64,000 nucleotides of DNA, from the NCBI RefSeq assembly GCF_015706575.1, contig NW_024037074.1, positions 16,295,334 to 16,359,333 on the forward strand. The letters are read 5' to 3'. The notes under the pieces were generated by a model. It made no database searches. It was given only the letters and a program-made list of their open reading frames with translations, and was not told the origin of the DNA. Shown one piece after another: positions 58,906 to 64,000 of the stretch (position 1 is its first letter; each line of letters begins with the position of its first letter). Position numbers and translations under genes: made by a program. Source of the DNA: Patiria miniata. Taxonomy: Eukaryota; Echinodermata; Asteroidea; Valvatida; Asterinidae.

Positions 58906-60539
58906 AAGCTGGATTCTTTCACCCAACTGCGTCATGTGCTAAAACGTAGCTTTGCATATTACAGACAGCTACTAGAAACTTTATGAAAAAAATCGACCAA
59001 TTTTCCAAATCAGATATAAATTGCTAGAAAAAAAACTCCACGACGGAGTGCATATCTCTCCCACACACTCTCGTCGTTAAGTTTGCTTTTAATTACAAGT
59101 GGCATTCACACAATTATTTTTCAGTTTGGTCAAGGTCTTTGCGGGCCTCACGTGACCTCGTGCTGTGATGGAACATCTGGAAATTGGCGGGGAAATTTAT
59201 CCTTCAATATTTGGAGACGTTGAATGGCGCGTTGGCGTGTATGTGAAAATACTGAACGTACCGAGGCCAAGTTCACAGAGTCGCGAGTAACCCGTACAAA
59301 AAAGGACTCAACGCCTTTAATTGGAAACATATTTAAAATTGTTCTAAGTTATGAAAAGTGAAGTGACTTGAATATTTGAGTTTATTGTCATAATTTATTT
59401 GACAGCGCATGCGGCGGCAATCACAACCGAAATGAGTACGAAATGGGTTCACATAAATTGAATGAATTGAGTTTACTAATTCAAAACACATAATGTTACA
59501 TTGAAGATTTAATACTTGTATTTCAAAAATAGCATTTGTTTTACGAAGAAAATTGCTCTACTGCTTGAAACAATCTTAATTTTGTCAGGGAGGTTCTCGC
59601 TTAATTTCATTTCCTATACCAAGGGAACTTTTGCTGAAGCACTGCTTTCCAATTATGATCATGCGTGGGAGCGGAGCTGCTATAAGCGCAAGATTTTGCT
59701 TAAGCACGTCACATTTTGCTTAGCCTAAACCAGCTAAAGCCAAAAAGTCGTGCAAGGAATATATGCCGAGCATTTTTCAGGGTCTAGTTAGCATGAAACT
59801 GTGATACGCTAACAACTTTAGCGAAAAGAATGTTTACGTCACAAGTGCATTATCGGCATCTGTTTCCCGTACTTATCGAAGGCCTTGATCTTTATCAACA
59901 GATGGTATTGTTTTCGTCTTGAAAACTTCACTGGCAACAACTGCAATGGTAGAACTATTGTCGGTAACAGACGGTCCTTTCGACGCATAAGCTTATCTAA
60001 ACCAATTGTGGTTAATCATAATTACAGTCAGGGTACTTGACGATTGACGAGATTTTTATGTTAATATTAATAAAAAAAAATTATATTCGGAGCATCAAAA
60101 CTTGAAACCCACGGATATCATTGACAGGATTTTGTTATGATTTGAACAAAATGGCATTTTCACGTGGCAGTGATTCCAAATCATATTGAAGGGCCTTCAT
60201 GTTCTTGTTCGTCCTCTATAATGTTTTCACAATCAGAGACAGACATATTTTGACGACTTCACCATTCGCTTGCATGTGAACTAACCATCGAAGAATTTGC
60301 GTTATGTTTGCACACTGTCTCCACAGCCAATTTGGCCGTCCTCCGCCGACCGCGGGTTCAGTTGGAAACAACATTCATGACGTCACGCGATGATTTCATT
60401 CACCGGGAATGAGTTCACCCGCCGATCACTAATGCAGTCACGTTCCTCCAATTTGTGTCATGTTTTAAAGAAATAGTATACGAGATTTCAATCAAGAGTT
60501 TTATGTTTTAGCAGACAGGCCTATAAAGTAAATAACTGT
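58906..60539. other. No gene recognised; one CRE-like site
   Basis: A TGACGTCA palindrome (cAMP-response-element core) lies near 60377-60384 in a locally GC-rich stretch. Nothing else was recognised. Confidence 0.3.
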
Positions 60540-60740
60540 TACAACTGGTAAAAACAGGTCGCGATTTATTTATTTATTTATTTATTTATTTACCCAGGGT
60601 ATGCCCAAACTGTTTAAAACTGGTTTCCATTGGGGCCCTGCATACAATAAATAATAACTACAAACATGTACATGTATATACAATACATTACAAATACAAT
60701 ACAATTCATTACAATGGGATAAAACATTATTTGATTAATG
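60540..60740 (-). repeat. (TTTA)n microsatellite and likely retroposon 3' end
   Basis: A run of TTTA units at about 60565-60592 is followed by CCCAGGGTATGCCCAAACTG and CCATTGGGGCCCTGCATAC. A TAAA tail on the minus strand next to a conserved-looking block is what the 3' end of a LINE or SINE looks like; the family is not identified. Confidence 0.35.
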
Positions 60741-63700
60741 CATAGTTGTTCAATTAGTTCAATTCGAGGCCTATTTTGGAGGCGGGATGTGTTATCCTTG
60801 AACAAGTACTTTGAGGAGTAGTTCTTGATGTGTGAGGGGTAGATTCGTTAAATTATCGTCGTAAACTATAATCTTAAAAAAGGGCAAAAGATATTGCAGA
60901 CGCTTTCGTTCGAAGCCTCCTTTACGATTCCCCAGTGGATGGGTTCTGTGACAGCAAATTAGTACGAGTGAGCTGTAGAACGACCTTGCACTTTATTTTT
61001 TGCACCGCCGCCGCTGGGGAGGGGGGGGGGGGGGGTTTACGGGTACACCCCTCAGTCCTGTCTCATCATTAGACTGAAAGAAACGGGCAAGGAATATCAG
61101 ATTTAACACAAATATGCCCTTATCCCCTTCAACCCACACAAACAGAATTATTGTTTTGCAGTTGTGGTTTCTGCCCGCAACATCCCCAGCGCAACTCTCA
61201 GTCAAGGTCCCAGTTTAATGTTATCAAGACAGCCGCTGAGCATGATTTCAGGCAGTGAATGTACTTATAACTTTGCGGTTGTCTGGTCTGTCTCCTTCGG
61301 GGATTCAAGAGAGGGCGGAGGCAACTCCCTCGTTAATTGCAGCCGAGGTGTAAAGTGGACTCCAAATAGCATTTTAGTGTAGGCCTATGTGTTTTCACAT
61401 CGGCTTTTTAGGACTGCAGAATTTGCTCTGTCACAAAAGCGGACATATTGTAATGTGCTGAAGCGCAGAGTCATAATATCTACAACTGTTTGCGCTCTTG
61501 GCGCTATTATTATTAACCCATCCCATCGTGCGTATTAACGATACCATCTCAGCTCAGGGGTACGGTGTTTTGTTTTGTAGCATTTGGGGCGCAAATGGCT
61601 GAATCAAACAATCCAATTCCTCTGCCATCACACTACCAAGTTAGAGGTCTGCTTCTGTCTTGAAAATTGTGATAAAGTGTCTTGCCCAAGGACACGTGTA
61701 AAACATACACATAATGGCAGGAAGTAATCATTTTCCCCACGCCATGTATCCGGAAGTTAATCCAGCTCCTCCTAGTAATTGGTTTCCAGGCTGTTTAATT
61801 ATTGTATGCAAAACATGTTCCCACGTGATTCCTATGTTCCCACGTGATTCCTATGCTCCCACGTGATTCCTGTGGGCCTATGTACTCTTGTGGATATCAC
61901 ATCCCAACCGAGGCCCGGTAACAAACATTGCATGCTTGGTACTCTTGTTTTTGTTTTTCACATTGTGGCCCACTTTCATGGATCAATGTGGCCCACTTTC
62001 ATAAATATTTATATGCTTAGCATAACTTCCGTTTGCAACGCGCGACACTATGGCCGGTAACCTTCTGCTACGCAAGTTATTCCCGTACTCAGCAGAATTC
62101 TGTGCTGCAGGCAGGCAGGCGGGTCGATGACACTGCATGGGGCACCATCGTAAGCACGGGCCTTATTCACGAGTCGGCCATATTGAATTGAGGTGAAATC
62201 TCAATTTTTGGAACTTGCGAAGAATAATGAATTTAATTGCTAATTAATTCCAGTTTGCTTCAATGAATAATTTAAGATTTTTAATTAAACATTCCCTAAT
62301 GTTAAAAGCCAGATTAAAAAAAATTACAGTAAAATAAGGCTGCATTGTGCCTGCATAAACAGTCTGGTGCCATCCCATTCAACAGTTAACAATTAATGAA
62401 ATACATTTAGGAAACTCGACAAAAATGGCCAACTCGCGAATAAGGCCCATTTAGCCCAACACCCGAACGAGCCTAATCTGAATTAGCTATATTAAAAGTT
62501 ATTCCACAATTGTACATGTAGATCATCAACTGTTTTTATTCTCTGTATTCTGACGGCACGTCAGACTGGACAACGTAGGCCTGTGATTGCTTTCTATTTT
62601 TACAGTCTCTGATCCAATCCATAGCTCAATAGTCGCGTTGAAAGATTGGTGGCCTTTCCCATGTCAAATTGTCACGGATTGGTACTGTTCACACGTCACA
62701 GTCCAGCTCATTACGCGCGAAGCTTTACATGTTTTCCTTCAAATTAAAACAGAAACACCTGCACGGAATTACATATGTCGGTGTGATTTGGAGTGGAACA
62801 TTAGGCATCCATCATTGAGTCATGGTGATATTTGGCATTAATGTTATTTCAACCGTGGACTTTCGAGTTCAGAGAGTCCTTTTGTCCTTGTAGCGATGCA
62901 TTCTCCACGCAGCACGTAAGCAACATTGCACGGCTGCGACCTATTTCATCTCATGCTGTCTGCATATTCTACACAGCGAAAATACAAATATGGCCTTAAC
63001 GTCAACGGACATTCTATCGATGTTGCAAAGTAGAAACGAAACTCGTAAAAGACCAAAGTAAAACCATCTTCAACAATTTTTTCTGATAGCGTCTTTCTTT
63101 CGACAACGAAGATTGACGAAGAGACCTGCTATAAGGTGGAAATTCCTGGTTTTCCAACCTTTGTGGTTTCTGTTCACTTTTAGTTTCCACAATTTATTGT
63201 CACTTTCGACCAACGTATTTTAAAAACACTCATCATGTATCAAGAAAATAACAACAAGCTTTTTCTGATTGGACTCAAGCCCATCTATTTTTTTTCATAT
63301 ACCTTAGACATAATACAACGACGCCAAAAGATGCATAACGTCAGTACAAAGCTATGGTCACGTTTCTTTCAGACTAGGCCTATACCTCTTAAACTAAATG
63401 CCTTAGGGTTTTTTTCTAGAGGAATACAGAGACAATTTCACATATAATCTTTCAGTCTGAGCTTGATTGTTATTGCAGACGTACGGATGGAGACATGGTA
63501 CAATAATGATTGATGGAACGCCGCAGGTATTTCAACATGAATGTCCTTGTTTTCAAAGTCAATACTCCTGTATATGAGTATTGTACCATCTGTTACGTGC
63601 TGTCAGCACCGCCGTGCAGGAATTGTCCCAGGCAGGACATATACTCTTCTTCGAGTCTGTGGGCGTGGTGTAGTCTTATTTGTTGGGTTGTCGACGTTCA

Positions 63701-64000
63701 CCCTTGCAAAGCTCAAAGTTTTCTGATTTCAACCATTTGATTTGAAGAACCTTTTCAAGTTGACATAAGCTGTACTGTGTTGATTTTATTGGAGATTTAA
63801 AGTTTTCTAAAGCAAGTAACGCCGTTCGTGGACCTTTCACTTACTAAACTGCACTGAAAAAAGTGAAAATAATACTTTATGCAAACCTACCTTACCCCAC
63901 CTTAACCACATGCACCCAAATTACCTTTTAGCCTCAATAAAGTTCACCTTTTGGCTCAAGAACACTAGTCTTTAGGGGTTTTTTGGTTTTATTCAAGTCT
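60741..64000. other. No gene recognised to the window end
   Basis: Holds a truncated SINE family 2 fragment on the minus strand near 61670-61695 (CTTGGGCAAGACACTTTAT), a triple repeat of CCCACGTGATTCCTATG at about 61820-61870, and G runs near 61020-61035. No coding exon could be supported on either strand. Confidence 0.35.

Overview
This window looks like genomic DNA of a marine deuterostome invertebrate, most likely an echinoderm. The basis is: intron-rich genes whose proteins align closely with vertebrate orthologues, AT-rich introns, many short inverted-repeat elements and tRNA-derived SINEs, and a foldback transposon whose build recalls the TU elements described from sea urchin. The species cannot be fixed from the sequence alone.

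Layout. 2.4-21.0 kb (minus): a complete CENP-E (kinesin-7) gene. I could chain 25 coding exons with consistent splice phases into 2,593 residues, from the motor N-terminus to a C-terminal CATQ prenylation box. 23.0-25.1 kb (plus): PEX11G, four exons, 249 residues, divergent from CENPE across a roughly 2 kb intergenic or 5'-leader region. 28.7-34.7 kb (minus): a seven-exon, 765-residue type I membrane protein with signal peptide, EGF-like modules, one transmembrane helix and a tyrosine-rich tail; it converges on PEX11G. 34.863-40.861 kb: a 6.0 kb foldback (TU-like) element with long inverted arms made of a 57-bp tandem repeat, inserted 150 bp upstream of that receptor's start codon. 47.66-48.60 kb (minus): an intronless rhodopsin-class GPCR inside a tandem segmental duplication whose second unit has lost the receptor. 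54.2-54.5 kb (plus): a probable first coding exon of a type II membrane protein. I could not resolve any gene in the rest of 51.5-64 kb.

Mobile DNA. Two SINE families are present (at least four and three copies). There are at least eight short terminal-inverted-repeat elements, including a 491-bp near-perfect palindrome flanked by TTAA and a hAT-like element with a perfect 8-bp target duplication. A decayed LINE reverse-transcriptase fragment lies inside the foldback element. No retrovirus-like or capsid-bearing element was recognised.

The genes do not form a pathway: kinetochore motor, peroxisome division factor, phagocytic or adhesion-type receptor, and GPCR. The most notable features are the foldback element in the receptor's upstream region, the in-register coiled-coil repeat expansion in CENP-E, the YAKP-repeat receptor tail and the GPCR duplication. 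All gene models come from reading splice sites and family similarity by eye; no alignment or search was run.
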